A stretch of DNA of 64,000 nt from CAZUGO01 sp964619935. Its GTDB lineage: Bacteria; Planctomycetota; Phycisphaerae; UBA1845; CAIVHJ01. The DNA is taken from assembly GCA_964619935.1 (NCBI GenBank), contig CAZUGO010000062.1, positions 96,212 through 160,211 on the forward strand. Direction: 5' to 3'. The notes below the pieces were generated by a model. It did not search any database. It was not told where the DNA came from and saw only the letters and a list, made by a program, of their open reading frames with translations. The translations under genes and the position numbers were made by a program. Of the stretch, positions 36,158 through 44,928 are shown in pieces (within the stretch, counting starts at the first letter, position 1; the number at the start of each line of letters is the position of its first letter).

Positions 36158-37075
36158 ATGGACGGGCGGGTCGGACCCCGCTGGACTCAGGCAGACACCC
36201 AGCACAGCGCGGGTCTCCCAGAGAGTCGGCCGCAGACGGAGGGCCGCGAGAGCGTGATACCGGGGTACACCAAGCTGGCGGTCATTGGGCGGGGCGCCGG
36301 CTCTCAGATCTTCAAGGTCCGGAATAGCCGCAGTGGTGAGTGGTTTGCGCTGAAGCAGGTGCTGCGCGGCGATGATCCCGATGGCAAGTTTTTTGAACAG
36401 ACCGAGGCCGAAGCTCGGGTCGGTCTGGCAGTGCAGCATCCCCAGGTGCGGCGGATTCTTGAAATGCACCGCGTGCGTCGCCGCTTGCGGGTGGTTGCAT
36501 TGTACCTGCGGATGGAGTATGTCGAGGCTCAGACGCTGGAGCAGCAGCGGGTCAGCGATCTTCGGTTGTTGGTTCGGCTATTCGGGCAGATCGCCTTGGG
36601 GCTGCAGGCCATCCACCAAGCCGGCTACGTTCATGCCGATATCAAGCCCGGCAACATCCTGGTCACGCCCGAGCCGATGGTCAAAATCATCGACCTGGGG
36701 CAGAGTTGCAGCCTCGGAACGGTCAAGCAGCGCATTCAGGGAACCCCGGACTTCATCGCCCCGGAGCAGGTCATGCGTTTGCCGCTCAGCGAGAGAACCG
36801 ACGTCTTCAACCTCGGGGCCACATTGTATTGGTGCCTGACCGGAAAGCCGTTTCCAACCCGGCTGCGCAGCCAGCAGCGAGCGGGTTCGTTCGACATCGG
36901 ATCACCCAGCGTGGCTCCGACTCCGCAGGAATGCAATCCCAAGGTGCCGGGGATCTTGTCAAACCTGGTGATGGATTGTTGCCGCAACAGTCCAGCCAGC
37001 CGGCCGCCGGACATGCCAGCCGTGCGCGATCGCTTGCAAGCGGTTGAAAAAGCGGTGAAGCTGATCGAGAGGTAG
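36158..37075 (+). CDS. Ser/Thr protein kinase, cytosolic, kinase domain only
   Basis: The 305-residue protein is a single eukaryotic-type kinase domain. The P-loop is IGRGAGSQIFKV, the ATP-binding Lys is in WFALKQV, and the alpha-C Glu is near EAEAR. The catalytic loop is YVHADIKPGNILV (HAD for HRD) and the metal-binding motif is IIDLGQS (DLG for DFG). APEQVMRLPLSERTDVFNLG marks the activation segment. There is no membrane segment or sensor domain. The true start is uncertain: ATG 36158 or GTG 36254 just before the domain. It lies 34 bases upstream of a metallophosphoesterase gene, so an opposing kinase-phosphatase pair is likely. Confidence 0.87.
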   Translation: MDGRVGPRWTQADTQHSAGLPESRPQTEGRESVIPGYTKLAVIGRGAGSQIFKVRNSRSGEWFALKQVLRGDDPDGKFFEQTEAEARVGLAVQHPQVRRILEMHRVRRRLRVVALYLRMEYVEAQTLEQQRVSDLRLLVRLFGQIALGLQAIHQAGYVHADIKPGNILVTPEPMVKIIDLGQSCSLGTVKQRIQGTPDFIAPEQVMRLPLSERTDVFNLGATLYWCLTGKPFPTRLRSQQRAGSFDIGSPSVAPTPQECNPKVPGILSNLVMDCCRNSPASRPPDMPAVRDRLQAVEKAVKLIER

Positions 37076-37109
37076 CCTCGACGGCGAGGTGCTTGAGAAG
37101 GCCGCAGCC

Positions 37110-37979
37110 ATGTTCCTATTGCCTTCGAATCCAGACGAGGTCATCGACGTCTATCGGCGGGCGGCCGATGAGAATCGGCACGACGCTCTGCTGCGCGGCG
37201 CGACCCTGTATTTTCCGGACTACGGCCAGTTGGTCATGACCGGCGACATACACGGCCATCGCCGCAACTTCGAGAAACTGGTCAAGTTCTGTGTGCTGGG
37301 ACAGTCGGCGGCCAGGCACGTCATTCTGCATGAACTGATCCACCAGGAGCCGGTGCGGCTGAACGACATCGACTTGTCGCACGAAGTCCTGTTCGAAGCG
37401 GCGCACTGGAAATGTGCGTTTCCCGAGCAGGTTCACTTTCTGCAAAGCAATCATGAAATGGCCCAGTTGGTCGGCCATGAGATCACCAAGAACGGCCGCT
37501 TCGTGCTCCAGGCCTTCGAGGACGGCGTTGCCCACACCTTCGGGCGCAATCACATGCCGCGGATCATGGACGCCATCAAGGATTTCATTTCCAGTTTTCC
37601 GCTGGCCGCCCGGACGCCGCACGGCATCTTCATGTCGCACTCCTTGCCGGGGCCCGCGGAGTGGCCGCTGTTCGACCCGGCGGTGTTCGAACGCACCATC
37701 AACCTGGAAGATTTTCTGGAAACCGGGCCGGTGTACAGCCTGGTGTGGGGCCGCGGGCAGACGACTGCCGAACTCGATGATGCGGCACTGCGCCTGAATG
37801 CCGAATTGTTCATCGTCGGGCACCAGCCTCAGGAGACCGGTTTCGAAGTGGTCGGTCAGCGGATGCTCATCCTGGCCAGCGATCACAACCATGGCGTGTT
37901 CCTGCCCATCAACTTGTCCCGCAAGTACACCATGCCCGAACTGGTCAAATCAATCCGCCCATACGTATCGGTGCCTTGA
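37110..37979 (+). CDS. calcineurin-like metallophosphoesterase, PPP-related
   Basis: The 289-residue protein has the first metal motif GDIHGHRRNF, a modified second motif (VILHELIHQEP where PPP phosphatases have GDxxDRG), FLQSNHEMAQL in place of GNHE, the His in IFMSHSLPG and the last His in FIVGHQPQETG. The C-terminus has LASDHNHGVFLPINL. The changes suggest a distinct PPP-like family, perhaps with a different metal arrangement, not a loss of activity. The start at ATG 37110 is preferred over GTG 37089. It directly follows the Ser/Thr kinase gene and may reverse its phosphorylations. This is inferred from adjacency. Confidence 0.8.
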   Translation: MFLLPSNPDEVIDVYRRAADENRHDALLRGATLYFPDYGQLVMTGDIHGHRRNFEKLVKFCVLGQSAARHVILHELIHQEPVRLNDIDLSHEVLFEAAHWKCAFPEQVHFLQSNHEMAQLVGHEITKNGRFVLQAFEDGVAHTFGRNHMPRIMDAIKDFISSFPLAARTPHGIFMSHSLPGPAEWPLFDPAVFERTINLEDFLETGPVYSLVWGRGQTTAELDDAALRLNAELFIVGHQPQETGFEVVGQRMLILASDHNHGVFLPINLSRKYTMPELVKSIRPYVSVP

Positions 37980-38253
37980 GCCACATCCGCCGCGGGCGAA
38001 TGACGATGGGGCCCATACCAGCCCTCAATTGACCCCGGGCGCGCTGCAGCGGGTGGCAAGGGCGCCGATTTCTTCCCCGGTCCCGATCTCGGTCATACAC
38101 CGGCGGGTTTCCGGGATATGCAACCGGAGGATTGCGTGCCAGTTGAAACGTTCCGGGCACCAGGCTTCAAGGATGTGGCTTGACGTTCAGGCCGGCCGCG
38201 TTAGACTGCGTGGTGCTGCCACATTGGCGGTACCTTGACAATTGAACAAGATT

Positions 38254-38424
38254 GACGCCCGGGTGTGATTCGTGTGTGCGAATCAGGGAAGGTGGTGCAA
38301 ATCCACCGCGGACCCGCCGCTGTAAACGGGGACGAAGGCTGCAAGAGACCATTGGTCGCCGCAAGCGACTGAGAAGGGGCAGCCGGAGGACGATCCGTAA
38401 GCCAGAAGACCCGCCTGGGGCGTC
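38254..38424 (+). ncRNA. cobalamin (B12) riboswitch aptamer
   Basis: The core pattern AGGGAA-GGTG-AAATCC is at 38285-38305, followed by ACCCGCCGCTGTAA and the B12 box GTAAGCCAGAAGACCC at 38397-38412. The closing stem P1 is perfect: GACGCCC (38254-38260) with GGGCGTC (38418-38424). The 3' strand of P1 can instead pair with GACGC at 38428-38432, giving a switch. With B12 bound P1 should form. An intrinsic terminator lies about 100 bases downstream (38524-38562), so B12 would switch the following genes off. The family match is strong. The mode of control is inferred from the terminator. Confidence 0.93.
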
Positions 38425-38523
38425 GCTGACGCTTGGTGCCCCGGGTCTGGGTGCTGTGAGTCTGCTTCGGATCGGCTGACGCCTTCCTGCTGATGTGTGT
38501 GGCCGCCGCCCGTTGATTGAACT

Positions 38524-38562
38524 CCCAGGACTACCCCACCGGTGGTGCTGGGATTTTTTTTT
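38524..38562 (+). terminator. riboswitch-linked intrinsic terminator
   Basis: CCCAG (38524-38528) pairs with CTGGG (38548-38552) around an inner partial stem, followed after one A by a run of nine T (38554-38562). It lies between the riboswitch and the ribosome-binding site (GGGGAGG, 38597-38603) of the next gene, the right place for transcription attenuation. Confidence 0.75.
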
Positions 38563-38611
38563 GGCGCGGGTCGCGGCCGCAGTGGCTGCCATCGCCGGGG
38601 AGGATCATCGC

Positions 38612-40558
38612 ATGTCTTGGACTTCACAGGCCTGGTGTGGGTGCACATTCAACGTTCCCGCCGCAATGGTCGCGGTCGTACTGCCGTTGCTCGCGGCCTC
38701 GGCCGACACTTTTGACGAGTACGCCTCAAGTGAGACGTTCGCGCTGCCTGCCGGGACGGCGGTGTTCGATGCGTTGCCCGACGGCCGGCTGGCGGCCCTG
38801 GTGGGCGACCAGGTGTACCTGGAGTCGGGCCCGCGCACGCGGCAGTTCGACTTGCTCGGAACGCTGTCCGACGCGGTGATTCCGGAGTTTGGCGCGGCGT
38901 TCCTGGCGTGCGCCCCGGAGGGCGCGCGGCTGGCGGTCGGCAATAACGGCTTCGGGGCCGGCGCGGCGGTGGGCATCTTCGAACCCAGCGCTGCGGCTGG
39001 CCAGATTGCCGTGCAGTGGGTGGCAATGGAGCATTTCGATGGTGCCTGGTACGACAACGACACGCTGGCGGTGACCGGCGGTTTCGATCCCGCAACGGTA
39101 ACCCTGCTGGACCTCTCCGATTCCGCAGATCCGCTGCAGATCGTGGTGGTCGGCAGCATCGGCGGGGCAGCCGCCGGTGTGGCCTTCGACGGTCAGGGCA
39201 ACCTCTATACCGGCAACGGCTTTCAGACCTCCGGGCCCAGCGGGAGCGGTTGGATCAAGGCCTTTGAGTGGGCGGAGTGGATCCGCGCTGCGACGTCCGG
39301 CGTGCCGCTGGATTTCGAGACCGCCGGAGCGCAGGTTGCCGACCTGCTGTCCGCAGCAGCGCTCGGATTCGATCAAGAGGGCAACCTGCATGTCGGCGGC
39401 GGTGATCTGTTTGGCGGCAGCGGCGACTTCGATCGGGCCGCGGTGGTCCGGGCTGCCGCAGTCCAGCAGGCCTTGGCCGGAGGCGGGGCGGTGGACCCTG
39501 GCGACCCGCAGCAGGTGCTGTTCTTGGACCCCGACGTGCAGAACCAAGCCAACTTCTACGACATCACCGCCAACCCGCTGACCTGCGAGCTGCTCATTCG
39601 GGAAGGCGCGATGGCTTACGTGTATGTCGGGACCGACCCATATGCCCATGAAGTGGTCAGCTACCTGCCCGGAAGCGGCGTGGGCGTGGACTTCATCAGT
39701 GGCGAGCCTTTTCAGAATCCGCTGACCGCCCTGGGACGGCCGACGGTGGACACCACCGGCGATGGTGTGATCCTCCCGGTGAACCAGGCCGTTCCGGTGA
39801 ACGCGGTCTACGCGCCCCTGCGGGCCGCCGAGTTGGTCGGCGTCGGCAGCGGCGGTCACCTGGTGATCAAGTTCAACCATCCGGTTCTCGATGATCCGTG
39901 CAACCCCTATGGCATCGATCTGATCGCGTACGGCAATGCCTTCTATCTGGCGGCCGGCGGGCCGTGGCAGAACGGAGATCCACAAGCGACGCTGTTGAGC
40001 GGCGTGCTGTTCGGCGAGCCAGGGGTGCTGTCGGTCAGCCAGGACGGTCGGACCTGGTACGCGTTTGAGCGCGGTCCGTTCGCCGACGGATTTGCTCCGA
40101 CCCTGGGGCGGCGGTTCGATCCGGAGTCACCGGACGCCGGCCTGGGTCCCTGGAACCTGTGGTGGGGGCAGCCCACCGATCCCACGGTGCCCCTGGATCC
40201 GGAACTTCAACCGGCCGATCTTTCCGGGCTCACGGTAGCTCAGGCTGCTGCAACCTACGGCGTGTCGGCCGGCGGAACCGGCTTTGACATCGGGACCCTG
40301 GGGCTGGATTGGGTGCAGTATGTGCGGGTGCAGCCCGGCGATTTCGCGGTTCCGGAAATCGACGCACTGGCCGATGTCGCTCCGCTGGGGCAGGTGCCGT
40401 CCGATCCGGATCTCGATGGTGATGGTGTCGTCGGGCCCGCCGATCTGGCCATTCTGCTGGGCCAGTGGGGGCCGTGCGACTGTTGCCTCGCGGATCTGAA
40501 CGGCGACGGTGGGGTCGGCGCCGCGGATCTGGCCGCATTGTTGGGGAGTTGGCACTGA
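38612..40558 (+). CDS. B12-riboswitch-controlled secreted propeller-like protein with dockerin pair
   Basis: The 648-residue protein has a signal peptide (MVAVVLPLLAASA). The N-terminal half has repeated short motifs like propeller blades (LPDGRLAALVGDQVYLES, VAFDGQGNLYTGNGF, LGFDQEGNLHVGGGD). The second half has a domain with HLVIKFNHPVLDD, YGNAFYL and LSVSQDGRTWYAFE, close to a surface-protein domain that I recall from Bacteroides B12-uptake loci. The C-terminus is a dockerin-like pair (DLDGDGVVGPADLAILLGQW, DLNGDGGVGAADLAALLGSW). Translation starts at ATG 38612 eight bases after GGGGAGG. The control by B12 suggests capture of corrinoids at the cell surface, as BtuG does with a propeller. 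That is an inference from context and pattern. Confidence 0.82.
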   Translation: MSWTSQAWCGCTFNVPAAMVAVVLPLLAASADTFDEYASSETFALPAGTAVFDALPDGRLAALVGDQVYLESGPRTRQFDLLGTLSDAVIPEFGAAFLACAPEGARLAVGNNGFGAGAAVGIFEPSAAAGQIAVQWVAMEHFDGAWYDNDTLAVTGGFDPATVTLLDLSDSADPLQIVVVGSIGGAAAGVAFDGQGNLYTGNGFQTSGPSGSGWIKAFEWAEWIRAATSGVPLDFETAGAQVADLLSAAALGFDQEGNLHVGGGDLFGGSGDFDRAAVVRAAAVQQALAGGGAVDPGDPQQVLFLDPDVQNQANFYDITANPLTCELLIREGAMAYVYVGTDPYAHEVVSYLPGSGVGVDFISGEPFQNPLTALGRPTVDTTGDGVILPVNQAVPVNAVYAPLRAAELVGVGSGGHLVIKFNHPVLDDPCNPYGIDLIAYGNAFYLAAGGPWQNGDPQATLLSGVLFGEPGVLSVSQDGRTWYAFERGPFADGFAPTLGRRFDPESPDAGLGPWNLWWGQPTDPTVPLDPELQPADLSGLTVAQAAATYGVSAGGTGFDIGTLGLDWVQYVRVQPGDFAVPEIDALADVAPLGQVPSDPDLDGDGVVGPADLAILLGQWGPCDCCLADLNGDGGVGAADLAALLGSWH

Positions 40559-41373
40559 TGGTGCCACGATCGCAGGAGACGTCCGGGATTCGAAGGCCAC
40601 CCCGCCGCGGGCGCCCCGCCGGGTTTACGCTGGCGGAATTGCTGACCGTCGTGGCAGTGGTGGCCCTGCTCATGGGGCTGCTGCTGCCCAGTGTGCAGAG
40701 CGCTCGGGCCCAAGCGCGCAGCGTGGTCTGTTTGAGCAACCTGCGGCAAATGAGTGTGGCCGCCCAGGTATACGTCGAAGCCGGCAGCGGTCGCTATCCA
40801 GTGGCCTACTGGTTTGATCTTCGGGATCCCGTCCGCCCGGTGGCGTTGAATTGGGATTACAAGACCACCATCGATTGGCCGGCCGGCGGCACCGTGTCCA
40901 TCGAGAGCGGGCTGCTGTGGGGTGGGCAGGCAGCCGATCGCATTCAGCAGTGTCCGGCGTTCGGCGGGCCCAGCAATGCAGTTGCCGCGAACACCTCCGA
41001 GCCGCACACCGGGTACAACTACAACACCAGTTTCATTGGACACGGCCAGGCCGAAACCATCCCCGATCCGGCGACGGCAGTCAGTGTGCGGCGGCCGTCA
41101 GCCTGTGCCTTGTTTGGAGACGGTGAGTTCCGCGGCGGGGCCAACAAGTTCATGCGCGCCCCGTGGCCAAATCCGGGGGACGTCGGGTTCATGGGCCGTT
41201 TCGCGGGTACCCAAGGCTATCGTCACCGGGGCCGGACCCACGTGGCCTTCTGTGACGGCCACGCCACTGGCTGGGAGGAGCGGCACACCGCTACGTCACC
41301 GCCGGATCAGCAGCACCTGGCGCCGCAGACCGGGTTCTTGTCGGCCGACAATGCGGCCTACGATCTGGAATGA
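40558..41373 (+). CDS. pseudopilin of the H-x9-DG class, coupled to the riboswitch-controlled gene
   Basis: The 271-residue protein has a basic leader (RRPPRRGRPAG) followed by FTLAELLTVVAVVALLMGLL, the prepilin signal with Glu at position 5, and a stem (ARAQARSVVCLSNLRQMSVA). The globular part ends with HRGRTHVAFCDGHATGW, the H-x9-DG-type signature. Its ATG overlaps the TGA of the upstream gene (TGATG at 40556-40560), so translation is coupled and it falls under the same B12 riboswitch. A role in building or displaying the surface protein is possible. No assembly genes are beside it. Confidence 0.87.
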   Translation: MVPRSQETSGIRRPPRRGRPAGFTLAELLTVVAVVALLMGLLLPSVQSARAQARSVVCLSNLRQMSVAAQVYVEAGSGRYPVAYWFDLRDPVRPVALNWDYKTTIDWPAGGTVSIESGLLWGGQAADRIQQCPAFGGPSNAVAANTSEPHTGYNYNTSFIGHGQAETIPDPATAVSVRRPSACALFGDGEFRGGANKFMRAPWPNPGDVGFMGRFAGTQGYRHRGRTHVAFCDGHATGWEERHTATSPPDQQHLAPQTGFLSADNAAYDLE

Positions 41374-41500
41374 ACCGCGAATGCGAACCGCCCCGGAACT
41401 GGCGTTCGGAGCCGTCTCCGGGTAAAAAGGGCCATTCTGGTTATTAGCCCGCCGGTTGTGGCGACGGGATCACCCTGGCTGTTTGATTTGGAGACCCGGT

Positions 41501-42766
41501 ATGTCAGTTCCCTGTGATATCAAGAATCCCCAGCTCGCCCCCCAGGGCAAGAAACGCATCCTGTGGGCGGCCAATGACATGCCCGTCCTCCGACAGGTGT
41601 CCGACCGCTTCCGGAAGGAACGGCCGCTGGCCGGCCTGAACATGAGTTGCTGCCTGCACGTCACCGCCGAGACCGCCAATCTGGTGCGCACTCTGGTCGA
41701 CGGCGGGGCCAAAGTCATGTTGTGTGCCAGCAACCCACTCAGCACCCAGGATGACGTCGCGGCGTCACTGGCTCACGACTTTGACATCCCGGTGTATGCC
41801 ATCAAGGGCGAGAATGTCGAGACCTTCTACAAACACCTCAACGTCGTTGTAGACCACAAGCCGAACATTACCATGGATGACGGCGCCGATCTGGTCAACC
41901 TGCTGCACACCAAGCGGCGCGGCGAAGCCGCCAACATCAAGGCCAGCATGGAAGAGACCACCACCGGAGTGATCCGCTTGCGGGCCATGGAACGCAAGAA
42001 GGAACTAATGTTCCCGGTGATCGCGGTCAATGATGCCACCACCAAGCACCTGTTCGACAATCGTTACGGCACCGGGCAGTCGACGCTCGACGGGATCATC
42101 CGGGCGACCGATGTCCTGCTGGCCGGCAAGAATGTGGTGATCGGCGGGTACGGCTGGTGCGGCCGTGGCGTGGCCGACCGCGCCCGCGGCATGGGTGCCA
42201 GCGTCACCGTCACCGAGGTCAGCCCGCTGCGGGCCCTCGAAGCGGTCATGGATGGCTTCCGGGTGTGCCCGATGGCCTTGGCTTGCACCTATGGCGATAT
42301 CTTCGTGACTGTCACCGGCAACAAGCACGTGGTCGCCAAGCAGCACTTCGAGAAGATGAAAGACGGCGCCATCGTCTGCAACAGCGGCCACTTCGATGTC
42401 GAGCTGGACATTCCAGCACTGGCCGCGATGGCGGCCAGCCGGAACAACGGCGTGCGCGACAATGTCGACGAATTCGTGCTGCCCGACGGCCGCCGGATCT
42501 TCCTGCTGGCGGAAGGTCGACTGGTTAATCTCTCGGCCGCCGAAGGGCATCCGGCCAGCGTGATGGACATGAGCTTCGCAACCCAGGCCCTGGCCTCGGA
42601 GTGGGCGGTCAAGAACGAAAGCAACCTGACCCACAAGGTTTACGACGTCGATCCGTTGATCGAAGAGTGGGTATCGGCCCTGAAGCTGAAGTCGATGGGT
42701 GTCCAAATCGATGAACTCAGCTCGGGCCAGAAAGAATACCTGGAATCGTCCGGCGAGGGTACCTAG
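41501..42766 (+). CDS. ahcY: adenosylhomocysteinase
   Basis: The 421-residue enzyme hydrolyses S-adenosylhomocysteine to adenosine and homocysteine, recycling the methyl cycle. Family blocks are MSCCLHVTAETANLVRTL, the Asp/Glu of SMEETTTGVIRL, NDATTKHLFDNRYGTGQS, the NAD-binding VVIGGYGWCGRGVADRAR, the His/Asp of NSGHFDVELDI, and the C-terminal residues that complete the NAD site. The start at 41501 follows GGAG. No SAH riboswitch could be recognised in the 127 bases upstream. A link to the B12-controlled pair just upstream through methionine metabolism is possible, but a separate transcript is equally likely. Confidence 0.96.
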   Translation: MSVPCDIKNPQLAPQGKKRILWAANDMPVLRQVSDRFRKERPLAGLNMSCCLHVTAETANLVRTLVDGGAKVMLCASNPLSTQDDVAASLAHDFDIPVYAIKGENVETFYKHLNVVVDHKPNITMDDGADLVNLLHTKRRGEAANIKASMEETTTGVIRLRAMERKKELMFPVIAVNDATTKHLFDNRYGTGQSTLDGIIRATDVLLAGKNVVIGGYGWCGRGVADRARGMGASVTVTEVSPLRALEAVMDGFRVCPMALACTYGDIFVTVTGNKHVVAKQHFEKMKDGAIVCNSGHFDVELDIPALAAMAASRNNGVRDNVDEFVLPDGRRIFLLAEGRLVNLSAAEGHPASVMDMSFATQALASEWAVKNESNLTHKVYDVDPLIEEWVSALKLKSMGVQIDELSSGQKEYLESSGEGT

Positions 42767-42839
42767 CGGCGGCCGACCTGGGCGGGTGGCGTGCTCACGC
42801 GGAGCGCGGGCAGGTGCGGCAACCACAGTGCCGAACCAC

Positions 42840-43532
42840 TCATGCCCGCGGACCCCGATCCAGACGGAAGCCGCACAGTTGGTGGGCGATGACCTGGCGG
42901 GGCGTGGTCAGCCGGTAGGGCCACGCCGGCAGCCGGACAAACCGCTTCTGGCGGCAGATGCGGTTGGCCTGGCGGTCCTCCGCATCGGGCAATGGATGGG
43001 CCTTGTAGCACACCACCAGGCTGCCGTGATCGCAGAACCGCCGGGCCCGCGCCAGGCATTCACCAATGGTGGCTACCGCCCGAAATAGGATCAGGTCGAA
43101 TCGGCCGGCCGTTGCCGCCCAGTGTTCTGAATGAGCATGGATCGCCCGGCAGTTGGGCAGTTTCAGATCCTCCACAAACCGTTCCACACACTTGATTTTT
43201 TTGTGCGTGCCGTCGATCGCAGTGACTTGCCAGTCCGGGCGGCACACGGCCACCGGGATCGCCGGAAACCCGGCGCCCGTGCCCACGTCCAGAACCGTGT
43301 GCACGGTGGCGCCGATGTGCTCCAGCCACACCACCAGGGCCAGCGAATCGGCATAGTGCTTGACGGCCGCCTCTTCGGGATCGGTGATGGTCGTGAGATT
43401 GATCTCGCGGTTGGCGGCGACCAGCAACTCGTAGTGTCGTGTGAGACGCTGGATGGCGTCCGCCGGCAGGGTCAGGCCCAACCCGCCGAGCGCTCGGCTG
43501 AGCGCCGCTGCAAATGCGAATTCTGGATTCAT
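42840..43532 (-). CDS. rsmG: 16S rRNA (guanine-N7) methyltransferase RsmG
   Basis: The 230-residue protein methylates G527 of 16S rRNA. The conserved N-terminal part has LVAANREINLTTITDPEEAAVKHYADSL, split here by eye. The SAM site is VLDVGTGAGFPAIPVAV, and the later DGTHKKIKCVERFVEDL and FRAVATIGECL match the family. The ATG at 43532 is chosen because upstream codons are Pro/Arg-rich with no family likeness. It converges with ahcY, with about 70 bases between stops and no clear terminator. Length is normal for RsmG (formerly GidB). Confidence 0.93.
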   Translation of the reverse strand: MNPEFAFAAALSRALGGLGLTLPADAIQRLTRHYELLVAANREINLTTITDPEEAAVKHYADSLALVVWLEHIGATVHTVLDVGTGAGFPAIPVAVCRPDWQVTAIDGTHKKIKCVERFVEDLKLPNCRAIHAHSEHWAATAGRFDLILFRAVATIGECLARARRFCDHGSLVVCYKAHPLPDAEDRQANRICRQKRFVRLPAWPYRLTTPRQVIAHQLCGFRLDRGPRA

Positions 43533-43804
43533 CAGCACCGGACGGTAACACTCCTGCGGAACCTGTGCAAACAGCGGCGGGCCCAGCGTCGCCGTGAAGC
43601 CGGGCCGGCCGGGCGTGCTTCCCGGCCAAGACCCGCGTCGGGGGCCTGGACCCCGCCACACCTCAACCGCAGGTGTCGGCAGGGGGTCATGGTTGCCACA
43701 CGCGCACTGCCGCTGTGGCGTTGCCTTGCGGTTGCGGTATACTAATAACCGTCCAAGCGAGTCGCCAGGCAATTGACCCCGTGCTTGATCCGGATGCCCG
43801 TACG

Positions 43805-44239
43805 ATGACTGCCGCCCAGGACAATCTTGAAGCCACGGTGCTGATCGTCGACGACAACGAGCAGAACGTCGAGTTGCTACAGGCTTACATGGAAGAAATC
43901 GCCGGCGTGAAGACGTTCACCGTCGCAGACGGAGTCGCCGCCCTGCGGGCGGTGCGCACCCACAAGCCCGACCTGATCCTGCTGGACATCATGATGCCCA
44001 AGATGTCAGGCTACGAAGTCTGCACCCATCTCAAGCAGGATGCCGGCACCCGCAACATCCCAGTGATCATGATTACCGCCCTGAACGAACCCAGCGACTA
44101 CGAGCGCGGCATGGAGTCGGGGGCTGACGACTTCATGACCCGCCCGCTGAATCGCGTGGAGTTTGTGGCTCGCGTCCGCAGTCTGTTGCGGCTCTGCAAG
44201 ATGCGGCAGGAATTCGACCAGAACAACGCCGGCGGCTGA
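43805..44239 (+). CDS. stand-alone response-regulator receiver protein
   Basis: The 144-residue protein is a single CheY/PleD-type receiver. The acidic pair is VLIVDDNEQNV, the phospho-acceptor Asp is in LILLDIMMPKMSG, and the switch Thr is in IMITALNE. The otherwise near-invariant Lys of the T-K-P motif is Arg here (DFMTRPLNR), which could alter signalling. There is no output domain and no kinase gene nearby. A GTG at 43781 could extend the N-terminus. It is followed 26 bases later by the cyclodeaminase-like gene, but no functional link is evident. Confidence 0.87.
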   Translation: MTAAQDNLEATVLIVDDNEQNVELLQAYMEEIAGVKTFTVADGVAALRAVRTHKPDLILLDIMMPKMSGYEVCTHLKQDAGTRNIPVIMITALNEPSDYERGMESGADDFMTRPLNRVEFVARVRSLLRLCKMRQEFDQNNAGG

Positions 44240-44265
44240 TCCCGGCGCAGCTCCGAGCACACCTG

Positions 44266-44895
44266 GTGAGTGAATCCGGTTCGCAATCGTTGTTGTCCTT
44301 GAGCGTTGAGGCCTTTCTGGCCCAGGCCGGTGCCCGGTTGCCGACCCCAGGCGGCGGTGCCGCGGCCGCACTGACCGGCAGCCTGGCGGTTGCCATGGGC
44401 CGCATGGTCGTGGCGTACTCAAGGGCGGATTCGTCCGATCCCGGCGCAACTTTGGCGTGGGAACAGACGACGGGTCAGTTGGAGCGCCTGGATCAGGTCA
44501 GCCGCAGGCTGGTCGATGAGGACGCCGCCGCCTATCAGCAATACTCCGAGGTCACCCGTGGCATCCGCAAGAAGCAACTGGCCTGCGAGGCCCTGCAGCC
44601 GGTTGCCCGGCTGGCGATCTCGGTGCCGCTGGAGGTTGCGGCCACTGCCGTAGCCTTGCTCCGGCTGCTCGATCAGGGCAAGGGCCGTACCAATCCGGCG
44701 CTGCGCAGCGACCTGGCGGTGGCCGCACATCTGGCCGATGCCGCGTGTCGTTCTGGCGCTGAGATGATGCGGGTAAATATTATCGACCTGGAGCATGCCG
44801 ATGACCGAGCCCGGTTTCACCGGCAGGGCGATCAACTGGTGACCACGTCCGCCCGTCTCGCCGCCCAAATCATCACATTTGTCCACGGCGAGTAA
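44266..44895 (+). CDS. formiminotetrahydrofolate cyclodeaminase/FchA-like folate enzyme
   Basis: The 209-residue helical protein belongs to the FTCD-C/FchA family, which converts formimino- or methenyl-tetrahydrofolate. The recognised region is VEAFLAQAGARLPTPGGGAA with the P-G-G-G motif, then MGRMVVAYSR, RRLVDEDAAAYQ and the mid helix with Arg/Lys-rich RGIRKKQLACEAL. It starts at GTG 44266. No formiminoglutamate genes are near, so the exact reaction (cyclodeaminase or cyclohydrolase) is undecided. It may be cotranscribed with the receiver gene just upstream. Confidence 0.82.
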   Translation: MSESGSQSLLSLSVEAFLAQAGARLPTPGGGAAAALTGSLAVAMGRMVVAYSRADSSDPGATLAWEQTTGQLERLDQVSRRLVDEDAAAYQQYSEVTRGIRKKQLACEALQPVARLAISVPLEVAATAVALLRLLDQGKGRTNPALRSDLAVAAHLADAACRSGAEMMRVNIIDLEHADDRARFHRQGDQLVTTSARLAAQIITFVHGE

Positions 44896-44928
44896 TCGGG
44901 CACCCGCTGGCCCGCCGATACACAATCC

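Noticed and set aside
41374..41500. SAH riboswitch before ahcY
   Set aside because: No conserved SAH aptamer pattern could be aligned in the 127 bases.
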